Source: Flavisolibacter tropicus (GTDB taxonomy: Bacteria > Bacteroidota > Bacteroidia > Chitinophagales > Chitinophagaceae). From it: DNA of 64,000 nucleotides. The notes below the pieces were generated by a model. The model saw only the letters and a program-made list of their open reading frames with translations. It searched no databases and was not told where the DNA came from. The translations under genes were made by a program, and so were the position numbers. Positions within the stretch are counted from its first letter, which is position 1. Every line of letters begins with the position of its first letter. The stretch lies in NCBI RefSeq assembly GCF_001644645.1, contig NZ_CP011390.1, forward strand, positions 744,001 to 808,000. Reading direction: 5' to 3'. Below, in pieces: positions 10,301 to 16,401 of the stretch.

Positions 10301-11255
10301 CCCTGCCCAAGGCACCATTGCCTCCCCAGGCAGTGCATCTACCAATGTAACGGGTTTGGTTCAGGGTACCTATGTCTTCCGTTTAACAGTTACCGATAAT
10401 GGCAACCCGGCAGCAACAGGATTTGATGATGTAACCATTACCGTAAACGGTACTCCTACAACAGTTACAAACTATAAGATAAATACTGGCGGTCCAGATT
10501 TAACTACATCATTTGGATCATTCACTGCTGATAATTTCTTCAGCCCTAGCCCAGGCTTTACCTTTAGTACAACTCAGCCTATAAATGGAACTGCTGATGA
10601 TGCCCTTTATCAGACAGAGAGAAGTGCAACAGCTGGTAATGGTACATTCAGTTATGCATTCCCGATTAATAATGGCACGTATACTGTAATACTGCACTTT
10701 GCAGAAATTTATCAGACCGCCATAAACAGACGCTTGTTTGATGTAAGTATTGAAAATGTCAAGGTGTTAGACAATTACGACATCTTCAAGAAAGTGGGGG
10801 GCTTTACAGCTACAACGGAAACCTTTACTACTACTGTTGCTGATGGTGTACTTGATATTTACTTCAGTGCTCTTGCTGCCGATGGTGGTGTGGATAGACC
10901 AAAAGTGTCAGCAGTTGAGATTAGTCCTGTTTCTACTCCACCTGTCGCAAGTTTGAGTAATGAAGCACTTCGTACTGATAATACACAAAGCAGCACTATC
11001 ATAGCCTATCCTAACCCTTCATTCGACGGACGCTATAAAGTTGTTCTTCCAAAAGCTCTTGAGGGAGAATTAACCTATAGCCTGGTTTCTTCTACAGGCT
11101 CTGAGTTGGCAAAAGGCAAGCAGAATCTTTTAAAAGCAACATCAGTACTCGACTTCAATTTTTCACAACAAACGCAAAGGGAAGGCGTGTATTATTTAAA
11201 GATCAATAGTAAATCTGGTCAGTTGAATCTGAAACTGGCTAGAATTAATAAGTAG
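4365..11255 (+). CDS. Giant T9SS-exported protein: sorbosone-dehydrogenase-like propeller, Kelch, malectin and PKD domains
   Basis: 2296 residues. A signal peptide ends near residue 34 (LTFQANAQ). Residues ~35-545 resemble the soluble glucose/sorbosone dehydrogenase beta-propeller. Residues ~546-620 are Asp-rich calcium-binding thrombospondin-3-like repeats (DPDDDNDGINDNVD). Kelch repeats occupy ~860-1150, followed by a BACON-like beta domain (~1165-1265) and a ThuA/glutamine-amidotransferase-like domain (~1268-1505). Then come malectin and PKD domains twice in perfect DNA duplicate, a diverged third malectin (~2036-2190) and a C-terminal type A sorting domain (~2210-2296, IIAYPNPSFDG, ending KLARINK). 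It should be exported by T9SS and held at or released from the surface, binding and perhaps oxidising carbohydrate. It sits inside the polysaccharide locus. A second ATG at 4374 is possible. Confidence 0.88.
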   Translation: MITMNSSRIYYPGICIYALLVALLSIALTFQANAQVNFTSSGLSGASLTNPTSLQFGPDGRLYVSQQNGLIKAFTVVRNGANSYAVTATETISLINQIPNHNDDGTVNTSVTTRQVTGILVTGTASQPKIYVTSSDSRIGGGTSGSDVNLDTNSGIISLLTWNGSSWTKIDLVRGLPRSEENHSPNGIQIDPSGNKLYVSMGGITNAGAPSNNFGFTCEYALSAAIISVDLTAINALPTQGSGNTAFKYDIPTLDDPTRSNVSGKDVNDPFGGNDGLNQAKIVAGGPVEIFSPGYRNPYDLLITKTVGKAGRIYTIDNGANPGWGGYPEGEGTANVTNNYNSNEPGSTTGTATEDKVNNLDGLHYIGTLGTYVPGSYYGGHPNPTRANPNGAGLYTRSGTTGVFRTQTSGSNPLPVDWPPVATANSIEGDFQQPGTSASTALLTFSNSTNGITEYTASNFNNALKGAILAASYDGAIYKIGLTTDGKNVTNSKSSTNKLNQDAPFASGFGSTPLDITAQGDNDIFPGTVWAATYGSNAVTVFEPTDMATCTGLDNNQDDDLDGYTNADEIDNNTNPCSASSKPADFDNDKVSDLNDPDDDNDGINDNVDLFPIDANNGGTTSMPINYELLNNSPGTGFFGLGFTGLMSNKQTGNNYLNTYNPDNLVAGGAIGAFTIVDVSPKDALGTLNNQENGFQFGVKAGNAPFTISSKMLGPFFNNKTPSGNQSQGIFIGTGDQSNYLKITLNANGGVGGIQVVVENNDVPVSSQFSISGGIPNSSLEFFLSVNPTTGVIQPKYSSNDGALINAGSPIQVSGALLSALQSGGVIAVGIISTSINGPTFTATWDNIKVTADAVNTSWTTVASSGVGKWVGVSVVVNNKMYVFSGFDNPQVHITPKCEIYDPATNTWTYAADMPFPVTHAGITVDGSKVYVSGGFLLGSDGGPNTDKLQIYDANTNTWSFGPSLPELCGGNALVRVGRKLHSFGGVMTDRQTGNPAHYVLDLDNINQGWVRKADMPLSRCHFASAFVGGKIYALGGQTGHDGTIADVKYVQVYDPSTDTWTRLKDMPYSRSHSESATFVIDGKVYLVGGRANTTFSNVLPNVTFYDPATDSWTEDTPLPVNLFGPAAEAIGSELIVSNGSFNQCCDPQTTTRKRGITRTPNFKIGFVPGTLNMSVGAGGSTTKEVILWTLSGTPTYTINTSGFPSWLSVTPTSGTIDLLGGTEINVTANAASLAVGSYSATVIAKATGYPDAVLNVSLTVTSSNKNVLYVYGSIPPAQDDMKMSYTGATGMSQFKQALIDVGFNPTEALDANITLNAATLNQYKILILGSNNRRFTAAESAAVATWVNAGGGLVAWSDAAFGWSNGQLNSSEGSLSDNDITQQFGLQFLHDNGQQSFTYNQWAIDHYINKFNKNAGVTIKAEGVSPIRTSGSATIVGGLPAGMSLNSMDGPVTAADAALAVAKIGQGRVAGFFDRNAFWNGGAGTNINEVDNKVFAQRLFLWVSGVDNDPTTPPPSNVVYRINSGGPEITTSIGTFAADNFFSPTPGFVYTTTSAIAGTNDDALYQNERGSDQKLGTFSYAFPVSNGTYTVVLHFVEMYQTVVGARVFDVSMENVKVLDNYDIFKKVGKNVATTETFTVTVNDGTLNMLFSALAADGGVNRPEVTGIEILTSGATTNQPPTANAGNDQTITLPSNSVTLNGSGNDPGGAITAYSWQKLSGPAQGTIASPGSASTNVTGLVQGTYVFRLTVTDNGNPAATGFDDVTITVNGTPTTNVVYRINSGGPEITTSIGTFAADNFFSPTPGFVYTTTSAIAGTNDDALYQNERGSDQKLGTFSYAFPVSNGTYTVVLHFVEMYQTVVGARVFDVSMENVKVLDNYDIFKKVGKNVATTETFTVTVNDGTLNMLFSALAADGGVNRPEVTGIEILTSGATTNQPPTANAGNDQTITLPSNSVTLNGSGNDPGGAITAYSWQKLSGPAQGTIASPGSASTNVTGLVQGTYVFRLTVTDNGNPAATGFDDVTITVNGTPTTVTNYKINTGGPDLTTSFGSFTADNFFSPSPGFTFSTTQPINGTADDALYQTERSATAGNGTFSYAFPINNGTYTVILHFAEIYQTAINRRLFDVSIENVKVLDNYDIFKKVGGFTATTETFTTTVADGVLDIYFSALAADGGVDRPKVSAVEISPVSTPPVASLSNEALRTDNTQSSTIIAYPNPSFDGRYKVVLPKALEGELTYSLVSSTGSELAKGKQNLLKATSVLDFNFSQQTQREGVYYLKINSKSGQLNLKLARINK
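8914..10462 (+). repeat. Perfect 774-bp tandem duplication (malectin + PKD unit)
   Basis: Two adjacent units, 8914-9688 and 9688-10462, read identically base for base with a period of 774 bp (258 codons), so the frame is kept. Each encodes one malectin-like and one PKD-like domain. The unit looks richer in G and C than the neighbouring parts of the same gene. Absence of even synonymous differences implies very recent duplication or ongoing homogenisation. Assembly error or copy-number variation between isolates is also possible. Confidence 0.95.
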
Positions 11256-11294
11256 AATAATATTTTTTACCGAGCCGGCTAAGTTGATGATAAT

Positions 11295-12227
11295 ATGAAT
11301 ATCAATTATATTATACTAGCTCATAAAGAGCCCGGTCAACTATGCCGGCTGGTAGAAAAATTGAGTACAGAAAATACTTTCTTCTATATACACGTAGACC
11401 GATCCCAGGACATAACTCCGTTTAAAGATGTGTTGAAGGATAAATCCAATGTTTTTTTCTTATCAAAAAAGAATAGGATTGCGTCTACTTGGGGAAGTCC
11501 AGGCCTTGTTAAGGCTACTTTACAGGCTATGCGTGATATCATAAAAGATAACCGTAGCGGGTATGTGATATTATTAAGCGGCCAATGTTATCCTATAAAA
11601 AGCAATCAAAACATAGCTGAATTTTTAGAAAAACACAATGGGTGCAATTTTATAGAAGGCTTTGAATTGCCGGACTATCGATGGCCAAACTCTTCAATCC
11701 GCATGCAGTTTTATACTTTTTTTCTATCGAGTGAGAAAGGAGATTTTATTACCACTCCTTCTTTTTTCGATCTTTCGGTTCAAAAGATATTGTCAGTTGG
11801 CACCATCAAAAAGTATTTGAAAATATTCCTCAACGCCCCCTTAAAAACAAAAGTTCTGTTTAGTAAACGCAGATTTCCAAAAGAACTAAAACCATATGGA
11901 GGCATGCAATGGTGGGCGTTGCCCATTGAAACGATAAAGTTCATTATCAAATATGTAGATGAAAACCCTGCTTATTCAAAGTATCACGCTTTTACTCTTT
12001 TTAGTGATGAAATTTTCTTTCAAACCTTAGTTCATAATTATTGCACAAAGGTTAAGAACTCAATTATGTTCTCATCATGGTCAGGTATTGATGTTTCCTC
12101 CTCTCCCACAACAATTACTACAGATCATTTTGAAGAACTTAAACAACGAAAAGAAATATTTGCTAGGAAGTTTGATTTTGAAAAAGATCAAAAAGTGCTT
12201 GATATGATTGACCAGTATACAGCATAA
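11295..12227 (+). CDS. Core-2/I-branching type glycosyltransferase (GT14-like)
   Basis: 310 residues matching the bacterial branch of the beta-1,6-N-acetylglucosaminyltransferase family: an N-terminal YIILAHKEPGQL, then FYIHVDRSQD, an STWGSPGLVKATLQAM segment, YVILLSGQCYPI, and a late GGMQWWAL followed by a DEIFFQTL acidic motif. These are the conserved blocks of the family. GT14 enzymes add branching GlcNAc or xylose residues without needing metal. The gene starts 39 bp after the giant exported protein and is followed 58 bp later by a kinase, all on the plus strand, so it likely adds a side-branch sugar to the polysaccharide made here. Linkage and donor are not readable from sequence. Confidence 0.85.
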   Translation: MNINYIILAHKEPGQLCRLVEKLSTENTFFYIHVDRSQDITPFKDVLKDKSNVFFLSKKNRIASTWGSPGLVKATLQAMRDIIKDNRSGYVILLSGQCYPIKSNQNIAEFLEKHNGCNFIEGFELPDYRWPNSSIRMQFYTFFLSSEKGDFITTPSFFDLSVQKILSVGTIKKYLKIFLNAPLKTKVLFSKRRFPKELKPYGGMQWWALPIETIKFIIKYVDENPAYSKYHAFTLFSDEIFFQTLVHNYCTKVKNSIMFSSWSGIDVSSSPTTITTDHFEELKQRKEIFARKFDFEKDQKVLDMIDQYTA

Positions 12228-12285
12228 AAATTACACTCTAAAATGCTTGGCTATTTTCATTCTTTATACTTAAATAAACTTTAAA

Positions 12286-12837
12286 ATGATCATTGGTATT
12301 GGCGGTGTGAGCAGGGCTGGTAAAACAACCCTCTCTAGTTTTATTAAAAAGAAGCTTCGTAAGAAAACGTATGAGATTCATTTAGATCATTACATTAAAG
12401 AATCAAGTCACTGGGATTTCTTTGCCAAATTTCCTGCATTTTACTTGAGCATGCTTTATCGGAAGTTTGATATGGAGCATCCGGAAACGATTGATTTCAC
12501 ACGTTTGTACAATGATATTCTTTTACATAGTCAGCAAAATGAAATCGTCATTGCAGAAGGTTTTTTAATAACCTATGATCATCGTATAAGAGGCTTGCTT
12601 GACAAATACATCCATATAAAATTAACAAAGGATGAATTTATGAAACGGCGAATGAACGATTTTAAAAGAAATAACGAGTGGTACGCCAATCATGTATGGA
12701 ATAGTTTCATGAAGTATGGAAACTATTATCAAGGTTTAAATCATTTAGTATTAGATGGTAATCAGCAGGTGGATAAGGAAGCAGTTCTTCGTTTTTTAAG
12801 TAGTAGCGAAAGTATAAAAGCTGATGTAATGACTTAA
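12286..12837 (+). CDS. P-loop kinase of the uridine kinase-like group
   Basis: 183 residues. A Walker A loop GVSRAGKTTLS lies at residues ~7-17, an LDHYIKESSHWDF segment (acceptor region) near 38, a hydrophobic strand IVIAEGFLI near 86 corresponding to Walker B, and a KRRMNDFKR lid region around 125. This pattern fits nucleoside kinases, nicotinamide riboside kinase and small-molecule kinases related to uridine kinase. The substrate is unknown; the position at the end of a glycan operon makes a sugar or nucleoside substrate possible. The stop codon overlaps by four bases with the convergent lyase-type gene (shared TTAA at 12834-12837). Confidence 0.72.
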   Translation: MIIGIGGVSRAGKTTLSSFIKKKLRKKTYEIHLDHYIKESSHWDFFAKFPAFYLSMLYRKFDMEHPETIDFTRLYNDILLHSQQNEIVIAEGFLITYDHRIRGLLDKYIHIKLTKDEFMKRRMNDFKRNNEWYANHVWNSFMKYGNYYQGLNHLVLDGNQQVDKEAVLRFLSSSESIKADVMT

Positions 12838-13658
12838 AAAGGTGACACAGTCTGAAGATTTGCATTTCTATCTCCCACTCTTATTTCATCAAAATATAAT
12901 ATCCTTGTACTTTCAGGAGATCGCTTGCCACCACCGGCCCATCCCCATTTATAAATGCCAACTTTAAAGTATGGAAATCGTTGATCATTATATGAATTAG
13001 GTCCTTCACGGAATAAAACTTTCTCTTTATTCTTCCAGACTTCTAAAATACCAGTACTGTCATACCGGAATTTGATGTGGAATACCCAATCGGTCCATTT
13101 ACTTTTATCCACAGGACCTAAGTCATAAAACAATTCCCCGTCTTTCGTACGATTAGTATTTACTGGATTTGAAGCCCAAAGAACTTTTATAAAATAATGG
13201 TCATTTTTAATTTCTAGTGAAATGGGGGGCGATCGCCAATCTTCTCCTAATTGTTTGTCTGGAATTTCATGCCATTGTGCTATTACTTCAGGTACAGGGT
13301 CAGCAACGAAATCTTTTGGCAAATAATGACTAAACCCATACCAGTTTTCTCCCGTCTCGTCTGTTTTAAAATCCTGTTTGAGCTCCGCTCGCACATATCC
13401 ATTATATTGAAGGGGATCAGATTTGGAAAACTCAAATCGTAAAGAGTATTTACCTTTTCTTGAAACCACTTTACTTACGGTGATCGCATCTTTTCGACAC
13501 ACTTCTAAAGACCATTGAGAGAAGGCATTTTCATTTTCAAACTTTGATTCAAGTAGTATTGATTCCATTAGCCTATTGTTTTTTTGACAATAAGAATTTT
13601 GTGAGAAATAGACTAGGAAACAAAATGCAGAAAATAGATATGGTGCAAGTGATTTCAT
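12834..13658 (-). CDS. Secreted polysaccharide lyase-type protein (heparin lyase I-like jelly roll)
   Basis: 274 residues with an N-terminal signal peptide (LFSAFCFLVYFSQNSYCQ). The body matches the lyase domain of the two lipoproteins upstream: NWYGFSHYLP, EVIAQWHEIPD, SPPISLEIKNDHYFIKV, WTDWVFHIKF, LEVWKNKEKVLF, FKVGIYKWGW and LYFDEIRVGD. This pattern is that of the polysaccharide lyase family Polysacc_lyase (PF14099-like concanavalin A fold; heparin lyase I/PL13, PL20 relatives), which cleaves uronic-acid glycans by beta-elimination. Unlike its paralogs it has no CBM6 and no lipobox cysteine. It is separated from the upstream lipoprotein gene by a strong terminator, so it has its own promoter. 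Substrate unknown; trimming of the self-made polysaccharide or use of plant/algal uronans are both possible. Confidence 0.8.
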   Translation of the reverse strand: MKSLAPYLFSAFCFLVYFSQNSYCQKNNRLMESILLESKFENENAFSQWSLEVCRKDAITVSKVVSRKGKYSLRFEFSKSDPLQYNGYVRAELKQDFKTDETGENWYGFSHYLPKDFVADPVPEVIAQWHEIPDKQLGEDWRSPPISLEIKNDHYFIKVLWASNPVNTNRTKDGELFYDLGPVDKSKWTDWVFHIKFRYDSTGILEVWKNKEKVLFREGPNSYNDQRFPYFKVGIYKWGWAGGGKRSPESTRILYFDEIRVGDRNANLQTVSPF

Positions 13659-13744
13659 GATTTTAGTAACCCCATCTTAAAAGATTACTTAATAGTTAAG
13701 GTGATATTGATTGATAAGATATAAAACTTTTGGTATTGGAAAAA

Positions 13745-13777
13745 CAAAAAAGCCAGGAATAAATCCTGGCTTTTTTT
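13745..13777 (-). terminator. Rho-independent terminator after the single-CBM6 lyase gene
   Basis: An 8-bp stem AGCCAGGA (13751-13758) / TCCTGGCT (13764-13771) with a 5-nt loop and T-runs on both sides, so it can act in both directions. It lies just past the stop of the gene at 13841 and upstream of the next minus-strand gene. The same stem sequence recurs after the paralog at 16402. Confidence 0.85.
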
Positions 13778-13840
13778 ATATGCTTTTGATGTTTTTAATG
13801 AGTTGTAGCAAACAACTCTCGTGTTTAATCTTATATAAGA

Positions 13841-15184
13841 TTACATAGTGCTCAGAGAGCTACTTTCGTTACCTACACGTACATCGTCTACGTACATCAC
13901 GCGAAGCGTTGCATCACTGGTTGCTGTTCCACTCCATACCCACTTGTAGATACCCAGTTTAAAGGTTGGTAAGCTAGAAGTAATGGCTGGTGGATAAATG
14001 GTTTTACCCGCGTAGTTCAACACCTGTGAACCATTTTTCCAGATCTGCCACGCACCATCGGTGTTGTAAGAAAATTTGTAGTGAATCACAAAGCGCACCC
14101 ACTGGTCTTTTGGAACTGCACCAATGTCCATGGTTTTAGAAGTTCCGGTGCCTAAGGTACCAGAGAATACCTGGCCGTTCACTTCTGCCCAGATGTGACC
14201 ATTTTTTACGATCAGGCTCACGGGAGGAGAAGTCTGGGACGTCTGGTGTGCCTGGTGGAACAATTCTGGTTTAGAATCGTCCTTCATGCCACTGGATGGC
14301 CAGTATACAGAGAAAGAAACCCAACGGTCTTTTCCGTTATAAGTTGAAGGGAAACGTACTTCAGAACGGTAATTGGGATCGGTATCACGCAGTTCAAAAC
14401 GACCTACCTTGGAACCCTGCAGGGCCGGTGTAGTAGCTGTAGTGAAGGCGTACGAAGTATACCACTCCTGACCAAAGCCACTCCATGGAGAAGTACCTTC
14501 AAAAGTCTCACGGAACAGGGTGTTAGAGCCAATTGTTGTACTACCCAGTGCACTGGAAGTAGTTGTTGTTGTGCTGCCAGAAGTACTACCCGATGTACCT
14601 GTAGAAGTAGAAGCATCAGTAGAACCACTGGTTGTTGTACCACCCACTACTTCAAACCAATTGATATTGTATCCAGCACTTACTGCATACAATTGAATGG
14701 TTTGAGAACCGGAAGCAAGATTAGCGTTTACGCTTACTGTAGTATAAGTCTGATAGGCTGCAGTCTTTGGAGCTGTAACGGTTGCCAGTACAGTACCGGC
14801 TGCATTACGCACCTGGAACTGACCACCAGGACCCGCCACGCGGAAATTCATTTTATAGGATCCTGCCGCTGGAGTTGTGACTGTGTATTTCATCCAGTCG
14901 CCGGCTTGGATAGAACCTACGTTCTTTCCACCTTCGCTACATGCATCCAGTCCTACTCCGCTCATGCTGGTATAGTTTTCTGCTTCTATACGTGTAGTAG
15001 ATGTAGTTGTTGATGATGTAGTAGTAGCAGTTGGAGCATCCAATGCTAATGTTTCTGTTGGAGTTGATGCTGTTGCAACTGTGTTGTTTTCTGCAGACAG
15101 ATCATCTTTCTTACAAGCAGTGGCTAATAGAATTACCGAAAGGTACGGGATCATTAGAGATAACTTAATTCCCTTGTTTTTCAT
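13841..15184 (-). CDS. CBM6-containing polysaccharide lyase-type lipoprotein
   Basis: 447 residues from ATG 15184 (MKNKGIKLSLM); an in-frame TTG at 15217 is less likely because the paralog starts at the same methionine. A lipoprotein signal ends in LLATAC, so the protein should be acylated and surface- or periplasm-anchored. After a Thr/Ser/Ala-rich linker, one CBM6-like domain spans ~60-185 (RIEAENYTSM, GDWMKYTV, AGPGGQFQVRN, INWFEVVGG). A second low-complexity Ser/Thr linker follows, then a Polysacc_lyase domain (~240-440; HQAHQTSQTSPPVSLIVK, LGIYKWVW, VMYVDDVRVGNE). It probably binds and cleaves or trims an acidic polysaccharide. The last ~140 residues of the lyase domain are identical in protein to the paralog at 16402. 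Transcribed leftward to a terminator at 13745. Confidence 0.85.
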   Translation of the reverse strand: MKNKGIKLSLMIPYLSVILLATACKKDDLSAENNTVATASTPTETLALDAPTATTTSSTTTSTTRIEAENYTSMSGVGLDACSEGGKNVGSIQAGDWMKYTVTTPAAGSYKMNFRVAGPGGQFQVRNAAGTVLATVTAPKTAAYQTYTTVSVNANLASGSQTIQLYAVSAGYNINWFEVVGGTTTSGSTDASTSTGTSGSTSGSTTTTTSSALGSTTIGSNTLFRETFEGTSPWSGFGQEWYTSYAFTTATTPALQGSKVGRFELRDTDPNYRSEVRFPSTYNGKDRWVSFSVYWPSSGMKDDSKPELFHQAHQTSQTSPPVSLIVKNGHIWAEVNGQVFSGTLGTGTSKTMDIGAVPKDQWVRFVIHYKFSYNTDGAWQIWKNGSQVLNYAGKTIYPPAITSSLPTFKLGIYKWVWSGTATSDATLRVMYVDDVRVGNESSSLSTM

Positions 15185-15616
15185 GGATTTTGATTTTTGG
15201 TGAATGATTGCGATCAACTTGAGGGCTAACCGCTTTTTGTTTTAAGTGAACTTGTTGAAATAACGCACCAATTGATACGAATACTATTCCATATTGAGGC
15301 GTTTTTTGCACAGAGTTGTGGACTTAGTAGGTTAATGGTAGAGCTTGCTAAGTGGATATACCTATAATCCGTAAGCGCTTTCAGATAAATAGATTTCAAT
15401 CAAATCCTTTAGTGGCAAGGGTTTGGCACGCCTTATTTGAAAATGCAGATTTCCTATTTGTATATAGGCTACAACGTTATTTTAGATCAATCAAAACCGC
15501 TTTATACTCTTTATTCCTGCTTATTATTTAAGCGTAAATGCTATGATAATTAGCTTCTTGGCATTTTTAAATGAAAGGATACATTATCGGTAAGTAGGAA
15601 ACTGAGAATATGACAA
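15185..15616. promoter_or_regulatory. Upstream region of the 13841 lyase gene, with leader shared by its paralog
   Basis: No gene is visible. Near the ATG are two blocks found also upstream of the paralog at 18141: 15218-15232 (cttgagggctaaccg) and 15244-15259 (aagtgaacttgttgaa), followed by a caattg. At 18183-18197 and 18206-18221 the same blocks occur with one change. This is a conserved 5-prime leader or regulatory region retained after gene duplication. No clear TAnnTTTG promoter box was found. Confidence 0.5.
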
Positions 15617-15826
15617 TTGATTATACTTAGTGGGATTCTTAATGATCTAGAGAGTTATAAATTGGCACGCAAGGAATTCATTAGGTACCTGCATTATATG
15701 CCAAAATCCAATTTTATACATTTAAATGCTATTTCTGGCATGGTCAATGACAAGCTCAATTGCAATTATTTTAAATCAAGATGCCAAAAACGTGTTCATA
15801 TATATAATAGTATTATAAAGAATTAA
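15617..15826 (+). pseudogene. Possible transposase N-terminal remnant
   Basis: A 69-codon open stretch with only a TTG start and no ribosome binding site. It contains LARKEFIRYLHYMPKSNF followed by IHLNAISGMVNDKL. From memory, N-terminal regions of IS982/IS5-like transposases in Bacteroidota carry a similar block (a small-residue helix, then LSKSRFNRRLH and a hydrophobic helix). The frame ends without any catalytic DDE region and no terminal inverted repeats were seen. If right, this is decayed insertion sequence debris. It could also be a chance ORF. Confidence 0.3.
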
Positions 15827-16023
15827 AAAGGGTAAACATTTAAAGCTGCTTCATTTAGTAATTAATAACTCTCTAAACAATCCATTTTGAGCTATATATA
15901 ATTCCTTCTTTAAAGGTTTATGGCATTTTAAATTTTATCGAGCCAATTGTTATATGCTGAAAATGAGTGTGTTATGAAAGAGTGTTGTTCGAAAGGTGCT
16001 ATTTGTAGAATATCTTTTAATTG

Positions 16024-16239
16024 TTAAAAGTTGTTAACGAGCTTATTGAGTTGGTTTTTGGCAATTATTGAAGGATGCTTAATTGTTTTCCAATCTGATG
16101 GAATGCCTATTTCCCAGGTTATACCATTCGGCATCCCCTTATTAATGTATCTGGTAGGCAAATACGCATTCTTTTGATTTTTGGCACTGTCAAATAGGTG
16201 TTTATATACTATAGGAAGTAAGAAGCCCGTGTGAATTGA
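16024..16239 (-). pseudogene. C-terminal remnant of an unidentified protein-coding gene
   Basis: On the minus strand an open frame of 71 codons without a start runs from a stop at 16240-16242 to TAA 16024-16026. Its translation looks like real protein: GFLLPIVYKHLFDSAKN, AYLPTRYINKGMPNGITWE, IGIPSDWKTIKHPSIIAKN, then NQLNKLVNNF and stop. The tryptophans, prolines and balanced composition are unlike the surrounding AT-rich noise. I do not recognise the family. The upstream part of the gene is gone, so this is probably the tail of a gene lost when the lyase locus was rearranged. Confidence 0.45.
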
Positions 16240-16310
16240 TTAGAAAGTAAATTATTAAATAAGGGTCTTTCTAAGTTTTGCACTGCTATTATTCAATTGA
16301 TTTTAATCAA

Positions 16311-16342
16311 ACAAAAAAGCCAGGATTGCTCCTGGCTTTGTG
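16311..16342 (-). terminator. Rho-independent terminator after the double-CBM6 lyase gene
   Basis: Stem AGCCAGGA (16318-16325) / TCCTGGCT (16330-16337), 4-nt loop, followed on the minus strand by a T-rich run. It lies about 60 bp past the stop at 16402 and carries the same stem as the terminator of the paralog, so it was duplicated with the gene. Confidence 0.85.
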
Positions 16343-16401
16343 AGATTGGCTGTTCACTTAAGCTCACTTTTATCAAACACCCAATCCACGATATTATAAG
16401 A

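Noticed and set aside
8914..10462. Possibility that the tandem repeat is a CRISPR or mobile element
   Set aside because: It is a protein-coding domain duplication in frame, with no spacers or terminal repeats.
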